The notes: generated by a model not told the origin, from the sequence alone. Shown: positions 19,023 to 28,961, counted from the stretch's first letter. The stretch: DNA of 64,000 nt from Stieleria marina (GCA_007741555.1 CP036526.1:1674001-1738000); one strand, 5' to 3'. Program-made: numbers and translations.

Positions 19023-20978
19023 CTACTTCGATGCCGACACTGCAGGTTTAAAGAAACGGTGCTGAAACGGATAGCTGGTGACAATCGTATCGATGATGGC
19101 CGACGAACGATGGTGCCGTTGCGAAAGCAGTTCAAGGCAGTCGTCGATCACACAGTCATCAAATTTGTTGAGTTGGCGGCCCAATGCAAAGCCAAGCATT
19201 TTGGTGGCTAGATGTTTCTCGAATTCGTCGGAACGTTGCAGCAGAATCTGTTTCAGCTGAACCGGTCCGCTGAATGATTCGCCGGCCGGGAGTTTGCCGG
19301 AGGCATCAATCGGTTGTCCAGCATCCGAGTCGCGCCAGCGTCCCAAAGCGTCGTAGTTTTCGAGCCCAAAACCCAGCGGGTCCATGCGGTTGTGACACGC
19401 AGCGCAGGCCGGGTTTTTGCGATGTTCCTCCAATCGTTCACGAAGTGTCTGGTGTTCTGCGACAACGGATTCTTCGAGCGCTGGTACGCCCGGTGGCGGC
19501 GGGGGGACGTGTCCGCCCAGCAGTTCTTCGAGTACCCAACGTCCTCGCAACACCGGGCTGGTTCGACGTGGGTAGGATGCCGACATCAAAACCGCGCCCA
19601 GCGTCAGTACTCCGCCGCGGCGGTGGTCGTGGTTGTCGACCGACTGCCAATCAGCGTCCGGTGGCAAGTCGTAGCCATAGTAGGCCGCCAGTTTGCCGTT
19701 CAGCTGCACTTGATCGCTGTCGATCAGTTCCAGCACGCTGCGATCTTGACGAAAAATACCCGCGACCAGACGAACCGCTTCTTCGGTGAGATCGCTGGAT
19801 ATCGATGGATCAAAATGGGGAAAGACTTCTGCGTCAGGTTTGACCTTGGTTTCAAACCGGTTCAAGCCCAACCACTGCAGACCAAAGTTTTTGCCCAACG
19901 CACGAGCACGATCGTCGGCCAACATTCGCTGCGTTTGTGCCAGGATTTGATCCTCGCTTTGAAGTTCGCCTCGGTCAGCCGCAGCCAGCAATGCTTCGTC
20001 AGGAATGGAGGACCAGAGGAACAGGGCCAGCCGAGTGGCCATTTGGTGATCGGTCAGTCGCTGCACACCGCCCTGGGGTGTTTCGGTTTCGACCACAAAC
20101 AGAAAATTTGGCGAAATCAAAATTGCTTTCAGCGGTTGCGCGACTGCTGCGGTGAAATCATTGCCCTGCGAAAGTGATTCGTCGAACAATGACATCAGAC
20201 GTTTTGATTCATCCACTGATACGGGGCGACGCCAGGCTTTCCGCGCAAATTGATTGACGACCTCGACGGTGTGCGTGCGTTGGAGTTGGTCGCTTGCAAC
20301 ACTCGCTGCGTCACCAAGCAGGCGGTCGCGAACGCCCGGTTTTTCCGAAAGAGCTTGATCGATTATCTGGGTGGCAACTTCCAGGTAGCGCTGCACGTGC
20401 ACCGCTGAAGTGAATAGTGCGTCACCGGCGGTATCGAATCCTTCGCCGCCGGAACCGTCCGAAGGAATGGCCGCGGAGCTGGGAACCGAGATGCCTACCA
20501 AATCATAGATCGCGTTGCTGTATTCTGTTCGCGTCAGTCGGCGGCTCATGACGTAGCCTCGGTACCACGCTTTCGTTTCGTCGGTGGCTAGTTGCGAGCA
20601 GAGATCTTGTTTGGGAGTAGCGTCAATCCAGCCGTGTACGATCGCTTTTTGTGGATCGTTCAAACCCGGGCTGCCTTCGGGCGGCATCTCGTTTAGTCGC
20701 AGACGTTTGCCGACTTGTTCCCACACATCGGCTTGCGAATCAAAGTGCGTCGCTTTTGCGAATTTATCCAGATCAAAGGGGCCATCCGCTTCCTCTCCGG
20801 CGTGGCATTCTGCGCAGCGGTCGCGCAAGATTGGCAAGACTTGGTCGAGATACCGTTTCTCCCAAGCACTCTTCGCATCGGGCTCGTCCGCTAGTGACAG
20901 CGGCGGCGTCGACGAAGACAGGAAGACCAGCAGCAACCAAGCGACCAAGAGTGATCGGCAATTTCGCGCGACGGGCAT
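19023..20978 (-). CDS. Exported DUF1587/1592/1588/1585 cytochrome-type protein
   Basis: The protein is 651 residues from ATG 20978, where a signal peptide begins (SLLVAWLLLVFLSSS core). A longer frame to 21143 adds a non-signal leader and is less likely. The N-terminal planctomycete cytochrome-type domain has the haem motif CAECH. The middle holds the DUF1587/DUF1595/DUF1592 regions (RLTRTEYSNAIYDLVG, LFLWSSIPDEALL). A second CxxCH, CAACH, lies in the DUF1588 region with NRMDPLGFGLENYD, and the DUF1585 tail ends the protein. The order is standard for the family. With the DUF1552 gene 60 bp downstream it probably forms an operon. Function inferred: periplasmic redox or polysaccharide-related complex; not established. 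Confidence 0.93.
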   Translation of the reverse strand: MPVARNCRSLLVAWLLLVFLSSSTPPLSLADEPDAKSAWEKRYLDQVLPILRDRCAECHAGEEADGPFDLDKFAKATHFDSQADVWEQVGKRLRLNEMPPEGSPGLNDPQKAIVHGWIDATPKQDLCSQLATDETKAWYRGYVMSRRLTRTEYSNAIYDLVGISVPSSAAIPSDGSGGEGFDTAGDALFTSAVHVQRYLEVATQIIDQALSEKPGVRDRLLGDAASVASDQLQRTHTVEVVNQFARKAWRRPVSVDESKRLMSLFDESLSQGNDFTAAVAQPLKAILISPNFLFVVETETPQGGVQRLTDHQMATRLALFLWSSIPDEALLAAADRGELQSEDQILAQTQRMLADDRARALGKNFGLQWLGLNRFETKVKPDAEVFPHFDPSISSDLTEEAVRLVAGIFRQDRSVLELIDSDQVQLNGKLAAYYGYDLPPDADWQSVDNHDHRRGGVLTLGAVLMSASYPRRTSPVLRGRWVLEELLGGHVPPPPPGVPALEESVVAEHQTLRERLEEHRKNPACAACHNRMDPLGFGLENYDALGRWRDSDAGQPIDASGKLPAGESFSGPVQLKQILLQRSDEFEKHLATKMLGFALGRQLNKFDDCVIDDCLELLSQRHHRSSAIIDTIVTSYPFQHRFFKPAVSASK

Positions 20979-21226
20979 CGGCGAATCAAGGGGAGGGAGG
21001 GAATTGGTGGGATAGGAGGCGGGAACCAGATTATAGATCGTCGAACCCGCGAAGTCGAACCTGTACACAACTTCCGCACGGCAACTTCGTTGTTGAACCG
21101 GGGCATTCCCGCTTTCGATTGTTTCTGGCGAAGCAATCTTCAAGAGTGCTTTGGCATGATGCGGGCCATCGTAGCGCGGCGCCCACTGACGATCGCGAGA
21201 TTCATCGATTCATTCCGGCGGGAACG

Positions 21227-21655
21227 CTATCGTGTCGTAGGCTGCTTAGTAGCGATTTTGGGAGTCCACAGGGGGATGCGCTGGTCTTCGGGTAACAAGG
21301 CGCGGTTGACGCGTTCGGGATCGCGCTGGGTCCAGGTTTCTCTCATCGACGGTGCCCAGACATGTCGCAAGATGCCTTCGTCGTGCCAGGTGCATTGATA
21401 CTGATCGGGATTCCACCGCCGCTCGGGTAGTTGCGATGGTTTTTTGATCAGTCGCCACGCACGGACGTGGAATTGTTTTTCGGGTTTGGACCAGTCATAG
21501 AAAATGACTTGGCGAAACACTTCGCGGCCTTGATCGTCGATGAAGTGATTCAGTTCGATCATGTCGACGCGTTGGCGAGCGACGGAAGGGGCTTCGATCG
21601 CGTCGGGAGCGACACTTATCACCAGCAAGCCTGCGATGGTCGTCATCAAATTCAT
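21227..21655 (-). CDS. Small secreted protein of unknown function
   Basis: The protein is 142 residues if started at ATG 21655, which gives a short hydrophobic N-terminus (MNLMTTIAGLLVISVAPDA) compatible with a signal peptide. The upstream frame to 22009 reads as basic, Cys/Ser-rich sequence without protein character. The rest is rich in Trp, Arg and Gln, with segments such as FYDWSKPEKQFHVRAW and WNPDQYQCTWHDEGI. I recognise no family. It is divergent from the gene at 22064. Its compact, aromatic-rich pattern and clear start support a real gene. Confidence 0.68.
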   Translation of the reverse strand: MNLMTTIAGLLVISVAPDAIEAPSVARQRVDMIELNHFIDDQGREVFRQVIFYDWSKPEKQFHVRAWRLIKKPSQLPERRWNPDQYQCTWHDEGILRHVWAPSMRETWTQRDPERVNRALLPEDQRIPLWTPKIATKQPTTR

Positions 21656-22063
21656 GTCTTTGACTCCGGTTCGATTTGCGCGTACCCCTACGAACGATGA
21701 GTCGGAGCTAACAAATCCAGTGCCGGTGTGTAAAGAGCGATAAAGACCTTCGGCTCGATCACAAGGATTCACCTGGCGGCAGTGAAAAGGGGCAATCAAA
21801 CGCGGAGCCAAATGCGGGGACACCCAAGATTTAGGTGCAAACTCAGGAATAACGCAAGAATATTGCACGGGACGACGCCTGATTTGCGCACGGCGAGAAT
21901 GATCGGGGCGGTATGATGGAAGCGTCTTCTTTGTACTCTTTTCATGTCGCCAGCAAGACATTTTGCGGTCCGATTCTTCTGCTTGGCCGACACGGCATTT
22001 CGCTGACACAACGAGAAACCTGGTTTGAAATTATTGGAAACACGTCCTTGTTTTTCCTCGCCG
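21656..22063. other. Divergent intergenic region
   Basis: About 400 bp between two divergently transcribed small secreted proteins. Frames that extend into it from both sides look like upstream extensions rather than coding sequence. No repeat or hairpin was recognised. Confidence 0.45.
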
Positions 22064-22894
22064 ATGTTTGTCGGTGTGTTGGTGGTGGGACTGAGCGTCG
22101 CAGAGTTGCCCCTTGTTGCCAGCGACATTGCTGCGCAGGAAATTTCTGCGCAGGAAGCAGGAGACAGACAGGTCGGTGGCCAGGGAGTTGGCGAGCGGGA
22201 ACAAGCCTCTGCCGAACTTCGTGCGAAAGCCGTTTCGACCAAAGCGATTGAGCTTGACGATTTGCCGAAACCAGCCGCGGAGCTTGCGGCGTTGATCGAC
22301 GAAGGAGCGGTTTCGTTTTGCACGGGCAGGATACCTTGGAGTGAGATGCGTGATGCTCGCGATCGCACAGGTGTCGCGGGCACGCGGTATCGATTGGCGG
22401 CCGAAACCCGGGCCGAGTTTAAGTACGACTACAAGAGTCGCATGCGTTGGCGGGAGCGTCGCGAGCGAGGCAAAAAGATCGTTTGGATTTCCGTGCGATT
22501 CAGTGCTGCCGAATTGAAAGTGGTGCACGTGATTTGGTTTCGTCGTCCTCCCGCAGCCGACGACTTTTGGAGCGATTCGATCGTGCAGCACGAGTTTGAT
22601 CATGTGCGTTTGTCGACTCATCCGATGTTGCGAAAATTGTTTGCTGAGAAGCTGAAGGCAACGAGTCGTTTTCAGCACGAGTTGCCAGCCGACCAGCAAG
22701 TCAGCGAGGAGCTGGTCAACGGACTGGTTCGAGAGCGAGTCAAGGATGCGTTTGAGGAGATCTCGGACCTTGTCAAAATTCGCTACAAGGAACTGGACCG
22801 CCAGACGCGTCATGGACTGGAGCCGCTACCGGCGAAGTCGGAATTGTCCCAGTGGCTATCTGAAAAGGCGGCAAGCGACGACAGCAAAAACTGA
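22064..22894 (+). CDS. Secreted protein with HEFDH zincin-like motif
   Basis: The protein is 276 residues from ATG 22064, which opens with a signal peptide (MFVGVLVVGLSVAELPLVAS); a TTG at 22025 would add 13 residues. After a Gln/Glu/Ala-rich linker the domain contains WERRE-like basic turns, the strand WISVRFSAAELKVVHVIW, and then IVQHEFDHVRLSTH. The HExxH spacing (His-Glu-Phe-Asp-His) plus a His six residues on resembles a zinc metallopeptidase site; the DUF922 family has a comparable HExxH in a small secreted domain. Whether it is catalytic is inference. It precedes the SEC-C/TPR gene by 234 bp. Confidence 0.72.
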   Translation: MFVGVLVVGLSVAELPLVASDIAAQEISAQEAGDRQVGGQGVGEREQASAELRAKAVSTKAIELDDLPKPAAELAALIDEGAVSFCTGRIPWSEMRDARDRTGVAGTRYRLAAETRAEFKYDYKSRMRWRERRERGKKIVWISVRFSAAELKVVHVIWFRRPPAADDFWSDSIVQHEFDHVRLSTHPMLRKLFAEKLKATSRFQHELPADQQVSEELVNGLVRERVKDAFEEISDLVKIRYKELDRQTRHGLEPLPAKSELSQWLSEKAASDDSKN

Positions 22895-23128
22895 GAGCGT
22901 ATCGCTAGATCCTTCCTGGCGGATCGCTGAATCAATACGCTGGCCAGCTGGATTGCTTTGCCCGTCGTGGAGTCGGCAGAGGGCTCAACTGCGAGGGGTT
23001 GGGAATGATGCACTACGCATGGTAAGTTTTTACGTCCGTAATCGTGGTTCGGCGCGCAAGTCCAATGGGATTTGCCAGCGGCGTGATCGCGATCTCCAGA
23101 AACCCATCTCAGCCTTGGCGAATCATCG

Positions 23129-25300
23129 ATGTCCGTCGACACCTACGCAGTCTGTCCTTGTGGCAGCGGCAAAAAAATCAAGTTTTGTAAATGTAAAGAT
23201 TCGGTCGGGGAGCTTGATAAAGTTCTCAAAATGGTCGAAGGCGGACAAGTCGTGCCGGCGCTCGATCGGCTGGCCAATATTTTGCAGGAACACCCGGACG
23301 CCGCCTGGGCGTTGGCGATCCGTGGGCGTTTGTTGTTGGACTTGCGTGAGTACGATTCGCTTTCGGAAAATGCCGATCGTTTCATCCGCTTGCAGCCCAG
23401 TAATCCGCTGGCTCTGACGCAGCGTGCCGCCGCAAGTATTTTCAAAGGCGATGTCGACGCTGCCACCACGACGATGTTGGAAGCGCTGACCGAAAGCGGC
23501 CAAGACGTCGACGCATTTGTCTTGGACGTTTCGTCCGTGCTTGCGTACACGCTGGCGCAAAGCGGACGTTTCTTGACCGCGCGTGTTTACGCAACGCTTG
23601 CGATGATGGCGTCTGGCTATGAAGGCGGACAAACAGCGGTCTCCGTGCTGCGTCAACTGAACTCAGCTCCGTCGATCAACCAACTCCTCAAAGCAATCCC
23701 GCCGACCATCGAACGACCAGCGGATGCTGACTGGGGAGAACGATACGACGAAGCGTCATCGTTGCTGCGAAGTAACAAAGTCGCGATGGCGGAAACTAAG
23801 TTTGAATCGCTTCAGCGTACTGCCGCTGGGCAACCTGCTGTGCTGTCAGGTTTGCTGACGTGTGCGATTTGGAGTGGCGATGTCGAAAAGCAAAGCGAAC
23901 TGTTGAAGAAGCTTTCGGCGTGTGAGTCTTTGGACTTCGAGGAACGTGTTCGCTACCGAGCAATGTCGGCGTTGGTCGACCCCGAGATGCCTGAACTGTC
24001 CGTCGGCGTCTTGAAATTGGAAGCCGAAATCGAAAAGGCAGACGAAATAGAAATGGCGATGACAGCGGATTCGCGATTCGTTGCTTTGCCTGCCGAAATG
24101 CTGAGCCAAATGCGGGTCAACGAAGACGACGTGCCGCCAAGAGCTGGTTTTCAGATTCTGGATCGTGATAAGCCCGAATCGTTGGACAAGTTGCCTGCTG
24201 CCGACGACGTGCCCGAAGCAAAAGCGATTGCGTTTGTGTACGGAAAACAAACTGACCGAGCTGCTCGGGTGGAAGTGTTGGACGTAAGGACTCAAGACGC
24301 TGACCAAGTGCGCGAACTGCTTGGCAAGGTCGTCGAAAAAGCGGAGTTCAAGCAAGAGCCCGGCGATGCGTTGCCGCTGTTGGTCGCTAGCCAACCGCCA
24401 GTTGCGATGATTCGTTATCAAGCCAAGCCAGATGAAGCGGAAGCTTTGCAGCAGGAGATCAATGCCAAGCGCGCACCAGCAGCGATCGCGTCCGCTGAGT
24501 TGCCCATTCTTGGTGGTGGATCGCTTCTGAGCACTGCCGATGACGATTCCAAACGACTGGAACGAACCGCTGTGATTCGCGTTGTCGAGCAATACGATGC
24601 GATCATCAGCAAGGGCACCAATGTGATTGAAGAGGTTTATCGGCTGGCAAAAATCGAGGCACCCGCCGCGATTGAACCAACGGATGACGAGATCGAAAAG
24701 ATCGCCAATGAAGACCTCAATCGTGTGAATCCTTCGAAATTGAATGCGGAATCGCTGATCTATCTGCTGCAACGTTCGCAGCAAGTTGCGGCGACTCCTG
24801 CGATTCGTGTTTTCGCCCAATCGCTGATTGGTGCGGAGCTTACCGAAGAGCAAATGCCGGCCAAAATGGTGGCTTACATGACGTTGATGAATGCGTCGAC
24901 CAATAGCACGGCTGCTCTGAAAACGCTCGAAGAAGCAAAAGCGTTCGCTGCGGAGAAGAACCTGTCGACGGCCAACTTGTTGCTCAGCGAAGTCAGTTTG
25001 CGATTGCAAGCTGGTGACGGTGAAGGTTTCCAACGTACGCTAGGCGAATTGACCAGCAAGCATGGCAACGAGCCTGAAGTCATGGCGCAGCTACAGCAAA
25101 TGCTGGTGCAATATGGGTTGATTCGGCCCGATGGATCGCCTGCTCAAGGACCCCCTCAGCCAGCTGGCGCAGTCGCTGGCGGACCGTCGGCAGGCGGAGG
25201 CGGCGAGCTGTGGACACCAGATGGCGGTGGGTCGGCCCCGGCAAGCAAGCCAGCCGGTGACGGCGGTGGCAGCAAGCTTTGGGTGCCAGGGATGGACTGA
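23129..25300 (+). CDS. SEC-C zinc motif and TPR-like repeat protein
   Basis: The 723-residue protein starts with MSVDTYAVCPCGSGKKIK followed by FCKC, a SEC-C-type zinc-binding motif like the one at the SecA C-terminus, here at the N-terminus. It continues with TPR-like helical repeats (about 25-400, for example PDAAWALAIRGRLLLDL and NPLALTQRAAASIFKGD), a long helical middle and a Gly/Pro-rich tail ending LWVPGMD; WTPDGGG shortly before repeats the same W-x-P theme. It has no signal peptide, so it is likely cytoplasmic. SEC-C motifs bind ribosomes or SecB-type partners in other proteins. Its stop lies 5 bp before the ribD start codon, implying cotranscription. Confidence 0.84.
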   Translation: MSVDTYAVCPCGSGKKIKFCKCKDSVGELDKVLKMVEGGQVVPALDRLANILQEHPDAAWALAIRGRLLLDLREYDSLSENADRFIRLQPSNPLALTQRAAASIFKGDVDAATTTMLEALTESGQDVDAFVLDVSSVLAYTLAQSGRFLTARVYATLAMMASGYEGGQTAVSVLRQLNSAPSINQLLKAIPPTIERPADADWGERYDEASSLLRSNKVAMAETKFESLQRTAAGQPAVLSGLLTCAIWSGDVEKQSELLKKLSACESLDFEERVRYRAMSALVDPEMPELSVGVLKLEAEIEKADEIEMAMTADSRFVALPAEMLSQMRVNEDDVPPRAGFQILDRDKPESLDKLPAADDVPEAKAIAFVYGKQTDRAARVEVLDVRTQDADQVRELLGKVVEKAEFKQEPGDALPLLVASQPPVAMIRYQAKPDEAEALQQEINAKRAPAAIASAELPILGGGSLLSTADDDSKRLERTAVIRVVEQYDAIISKGTNVIEEVYRLAKIEAPAAIEPTDDEIEKIANEDLNRVNPSKLNAESLIYLLQRSQQVAATPAIRVFAQSLIGAELTEEQMPAKMVAYMTLMNASTNSTAALKTLEEAKAFAAEKNLSTANLLLSEVSLRLQAGDGEGFQRTLGELTSKHGNEPEVMAQLQQMLVQYGLIRPDGSPAQGPPQPAGAVAGGPSAGGGGELWTPDGGGSAPASKPAGDGGGSKLWVPGMD

Positions 25301-25305
25301 TCGGA

Positions 25306-26433
25306 ATGTCCGATTCCACTCACTCTCAGTCCGTCGATTCGGTCGACGAAGCTTGGATGCGGGTCGCGCTCAATGCGGCTCGCTTGGGACACGGCTACGT
25401 CGAGCCCAACCCGATGGTCGGCTGTGTTATTGCTCGTGATGGCGAATTGATCGGCCAAGGTCATCACGAACGATTCGGCGGACCCCATGCGGAAATCATG
25501 GCTCTTCGTTCGCTTGGCTCCCTGGATCAGGCTCGAGGTGCGACGGCTTACGTAACGCTAGAACCGTGTTGTCATCACGGCAAAACGCCGCCCTGTGCCG
25601 ACGCCCTGATCGAAGCCGGGATTGCTCGCGTCGTCGTGGCCATGAAGGATCCGTTTCCTAAAGTCGACGGCGGCGGATTAGATCGTCTGAGCGATGCTGG
25701 TATCGAGACTACGTTGGGAATCCTGGCCGACGAGGCCAGTGAAATTGTCGCGCCGTTTGTCAAGCAAGTGCGGACTGGCAAGCCTTGGGTCATCGCGAAG
25801 TGGGCGATGACAATCGATGGAAAAATCGCAACGACAATAGGCGAGAGCCAGTGGATCACCGGCAAAGAATCACGTGCCGAAGTCCACCGCTTAAGAGGAC
25901 GCGTCGACGCGGTGCTGGCTGGGATGGGAACGGTCATCGCTGACGATCCGATGTTGACGGCTCGGCCGCCAGGACCACGCCCCCAGATTCGCGGAGTTTT
26001 TTGTCGCAGTCGGCTTCCGGATGTGAAGAGCAAACTCATTCGTACGGCCACTGACAGTCCCGTTCGGCTTTTTGTGAGCGACCTAATCGCGGCGGAACAG
26101 GTTGATTGCCAAAGAGGTAGCGGCGCTGCGGTAGTCATGCTGGGAACTCACAATCGCACGGAAATGATTCAAAAAGCGATTCACCATCTCGGTTGCGACA
26201 TGATGACGAACGTGATGGTAGAAGGCGGCGGCGAACTACTGGGCAGTTTTTTTGAGGCCGACGAAGTGGACGAATGTCATGTCTACATCGGGGCCAAACT
26301 GTTTGGCGGCAATGCGGCGCCGGGGCCAATCGGCGGTGACGGTGTGGCTGCGCTGGCGGACGCGAGCGTCTGGGTGCGGCAGGGAGTTGATAGCTTTGGC
26401 GATGATGTCCGCATCATGTACCGCAAACGCTAG
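25306..26433 (+). CDS. ribD: Riboflavin biosynthesis protein RibD
   Basis: RibD performs two steps of riboflavin synthesis: deamination of the pyrimidine intermediate (EC 3.5.4.26) and reduction of its ribosyl side chain (EC 1.1.1.193). The N-terminal deaminase domain shows NPMVGCVI, the zinc motif PHAEIMAL and PCCHHGKTPPCADALI. The C-terminal reductase domain has KWAMTIDGKIAT and the NVMVEGGGELLGSF strand. ATG 25306 gives 375 residues and follows the previous stop by 5 bp; an upstream GTG at 25279 would overlap the SEC-C gene. No other rib genes lie in the window. Confidence 0.96.
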   Translation: MSDSTHSQSVDSVDEAWMRVALNAARLGHGYVEPNPMVGCVIARDGELIGQGHHERFGGPHAEIMALRSLGSLDQARGATAYVTLEPCCHHGKTPPCADALIEAGIARVVVAMKDPFPKVDGGGLDRLSDAGIETTLGILADEASEIVAPFVKQVRTGKPWVIAKWAMTIDGKIATTIGESQWITGKESRAEVHRLRGRVDAVLAGMGTVIADDPMLTARPPGPRPQIRGVFCRSRLPDVKSKLIRTATDSPVRLFVSDLIAAEQVDCQRGSGAAVVMLGTHNRTEMIQKAIHHLGCDMMTNVMVEGGGELLGSFFEADEVDECHVYIGAKLFGGNAAPGPIGGDGVAALADASVWVRQGVDSFGDDVRIMYRKR

Positions 26434-26899
26434 CTTTGACGCCAGAGTTTGACGCTGGGTTTGGCGGCTATGTTGACCAGCAGGGGCAGTCGTCTGCTGC
26501 GGTGGCCGCGTGACTGCTTTGCGGGCAACGACCGGCCCGACTTTGCGATGACTTGAGGGCCTGTTTGTCGCCATTCGTGATTTTTTCGGGAATCACTCTT
26601 CAATCGGTGGACAGATTTATCCGACATCTAAATTATGGACTCGTCGGGCTGCGCCCGAAGAGGTTCGGCCCGAACGTCCACCGTACTTGCGGCGGCGATT
26701 CGTTGGCGCCGCAATGGCTCTGCGAATCAAAGCACAAGTTCCCGAGGTGGGTTTGACCGCTCAGCCTTGAGCACATCGTTTCACCTACGCAGACTTATTG
26801 ACCGCAACTAGCGACCACTGAGCCAGACGGCGCGACGATCGAACCCGCTTTGCCCAATACCCGCACGAATGAGTCGTGCTAACAGGGAGGGTTCTCAGG
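26434..26899. other. Intergenic region downstream of ribD
   Basis: About 465 bp with no gene I can support. It has short GC-rich inverted stretches around 26640-26720 but no clean terminator with a T-tract and no tRNA-like fold. The stretch AGGGAGG near 26882 may serve the start at 26900. Confidence 0.45.
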
Positions 26900-27934
26900 A
26901 TGAGGTGGTGTTTAAGTTTTGCCGTCATACTCGGCTTGTCCGTCACGGACGCAGTGTCTTTCGCCCAGCAGATTGGGGCTCCGAGACAGGGCGAGGCTGA
27001 ACGTCTTGCATCAAGGCGACCAGGCTCAGGATATCTTGAAGAAGGCGGGGCGGGCTATTTTGCCACTGCCGGAGTGGTCCGCTTTCAGCTGATCGAAGGC
27101 CGCTTGCAGCTTGATGCTCCTCGGCATCGCAAAGGTTCACAGAGTCTGGACCAAAACGGAATCTACGAGAGTATCACGGTCACAGCCTCACGCGGCATTC
27201 CTTCGGTTCACTACGTGTGTCAAACCGACAAGCAACAACTGACGCTCAGTGTTGCCGAGGCGACAAAGTTGCGAATCGAATCGTATTTGCCTGAGACAGG
27301 CGACCGAGCGGTTTTGGAGCAACCTGAGTCAGGCCCAGTGACTTGGACGGTCGCCCGTGGCGATTTGAAGGATGAATACGAAGGCCCGACTTTGTTGCAC
27401 ATCCACCAAGCCGATCCCGTTGGTTTTCGGCTGCATTGTGGAGTGATTTTCAAGTGTTTGATGCAGGGACGTTCGCTTCGCCAGATCGAAGCGGAAACCA
27501 CCGCAGCGATGATCCGGCAAGTCCAGAATGACGACCTGATCGCTGTCAGTCGTGACGAGGTGCTTGATTGTGTCGAACGACTGGGGGCGTCACGGCGATC
27601 GGTGCGATTTGCGGCATCGAAGCAGCTCCTGCGTTGGGGTACGCCGGTGATTCCGATCATCGATTTGATCGATGCAAATCAATTGAGCTGCGAACAGAAC
27701 GATCGCATGCAATCGATACGGCGTCGGTTGAAGCGAGTCGAAAATGACACGCCCGAATCATTGGCGACCATGTTGGTCAATGATTCAAGGCACTGGCAAT
27801 CGATTGCACGTGGGTTAAGCGATGATCAGATTCGACTGGCCAATCAGCACCTGGGCCGCATAGGCTTGGAGCGTTTGGCGATACCGAATCGGCGAATCGA
27901 ACAAATCGCCCGAGACGAAAGCGGGCTGCGATAA
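26900..27934 (+). CDS. Secreted protein with HEAT-like helical tail
   Basis: The protein is 344 residues from ATG 26900, which has an AGGGAGG stretch upstream and opens with a signal peptide (WCLSFAVILGLSVTDAVSFA). A GTG at 26876 would add eight residues. The first half is beta-rich (QLIEGRLQLD, YESITVTAS). The second half contains CVERLGASRRSVRFAASKQL and LLRWGTPVIPIID, a planctomycete HEAT-like module in which a Leu-rich pair of helices senses or scaffolds. The secreted protein at 60579 carries a similar module. I do not recognise the family. It ends convergent with the FtsQ-like gene, 59 bp away. Confidence 0.75.
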   Translation: MRWCLSFAVILGLSVTDAVSFAQQIGAPRQGEAERLASRRPGSGYLEEGGAGYFATAGVVRFQLIEGRLQLDAPRHRKGSQSLDQNGIYESITVTASRGIPSVHYVCQTDKQQLTLSVAEATKLRIESYLPETGDRAVLEQPESGPVTWTVARGDLKDEYEGPTLLHIHQADPVGFRLHCGVIFKCLMQGRSLRQIEAETTAAMIRQVQNDDLIAVSRDEVLDCVERLGASRRSVRFAASKQLLRWGTPVIPIIDLIDANQLSCEQNDRMQSIRRRLKRVENDTPESLATMLVNDSRHWQSIARGLSDDQIRLANQHLGRIGLERLAIPNRRIEQIARDESGLR

Positions 27935-27993
27935 AGCCGAGCCGCTTTGAAAATGGATGCGTCAGAAGCGGATTGCGTTTAGAGCGTGATCCG

Positions 27994-28869
27994 CTAGTGC
28001 GTTTCGTTGGCAGGTAGCCGTGCGATCCGCAAGTCAATGTTTTCGTCGCCGCTGGAGACAAGCACACGAAGTTTCATTTCGGCGGTCGGTTCGCCGGGCA
28101 ATTCCATGCCGGGCGAACTTCCCCAGAACTTCTTTTTGCCCGATGCGGTTTCCAATTCCAATTGGGGAACCGTGGTCTGACGCGGATCGCCATGGACGCC
28201 GATCGTTTTGATTGTGACCTGCCGATTGGCGGCCGCGTGTTGGTTGTACGGAGCAATGATTGCGGCAACTTTCGCGGCGGCTTCGACCCGAAAGTCTCCA
28301 AATTTTCGGCCGACAGATCCACGCGGGTACGTATCCGGTACCGCGATGTGGACGTACTGGCTGGTTTCTTCGCGTGAAAATTCGCTCGGTGGCAGCAGGA
28401 CGCCTTCGCCATCGACGGCAAAGAAGGAGCTGCCACGAACGTCAGGGTGTTTGCTGATCACACGAACCATGGCGACCGGTTTTCGGTAGTCCAGCCGGAC
28501 ATCGATTTGACCGCCTGGCAACTTGCGCACGCTGTTGACCTGCCGCACCCAAGGATGAGTCGCAAAGGCGGACGCGATTTTGGAAGTCGCCTGTGTGTCC
28601 AGCAGTGACAGATTCTCCATCGCCGTGTCTTGATAGACCGTCTGCACGATGTCGCTGCGCACGTACTTTGGTGGCTCGGAAACTTGAAACTGGGTTGCCG
28701 CAACGCCGTAGTACTTGCTGTTCATGTACTCGGCGCCCCATTGGTGCCAGGCGACATAGCCGCCGATGATCAGCATGGCGGGCCAAACAAACGATAGCAT
28801 GGCCGGAGCACGAATCAGTCGGCGCATTAAGCTACGAATTGGCCGATTATCTGGCTCGTCCGATCTCAT
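27994..28869 (-). CDS. ftsQ: FtsQ-like cell division protein with POTRA domain
   Basis: The protein is about 291 residues from ATG 28869 (GTG at 28875 also possible). It has a short cytoplasmic head, one membrane helix (about residues 22-45, LSFVWPAMLIIGGYVAW) and a periplasmic part. The POTRA-type stretch reads ATHPWVRQVNSVRKLPGG followed by IDVRLDYRKPVAMVRV, matching FtsQ/DivIB, and a beta domain follows. FtsQ bridges early and late divisome proteins in most bacteria. It lies 92 bp downstream of the MurB homologue on the same strand, the same neighbourhood (murB then ftsQ) as in the classical dcw cluster. The FtsQ name is inferred from topology, POTRA and context. Confidence 0.72.
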   Translation of the reverse strand: MRSDEPDNRPIRSLMRRLIRAPAMLSFVWPAMLIIGGYVAWHQWGAEYMNSKYYGVAATQFQVSEPPKYVRSDIVQTVYQDTAMENLSLLDTQATSKIASAFATHPWVRQVNSVRKLPGGQIDVRLDYRKPVAMVRVISKHPDVRGSSFFAVDGEGVLLPPSEFSREETSQYVHIAVPDTYPRGSVGRKFGDFRVEAAAKVAAIIAPYNQHAAANRQVTIKTIGVHGDPRQTTVPQLELETASGKKKFWGSSPGMELPGEPTAEMKLRVLVSSGDENIDLRIARLPANETH

Positions 28870-28961
28870 CCCCACGTGTGCCTCGGCGATTGGTTAGTTT
28901 CGGGCCTCAAACGCGGATGAATCGACAATTTTCGTCGATGCAACTGCTTCCAAGCCTTCCA

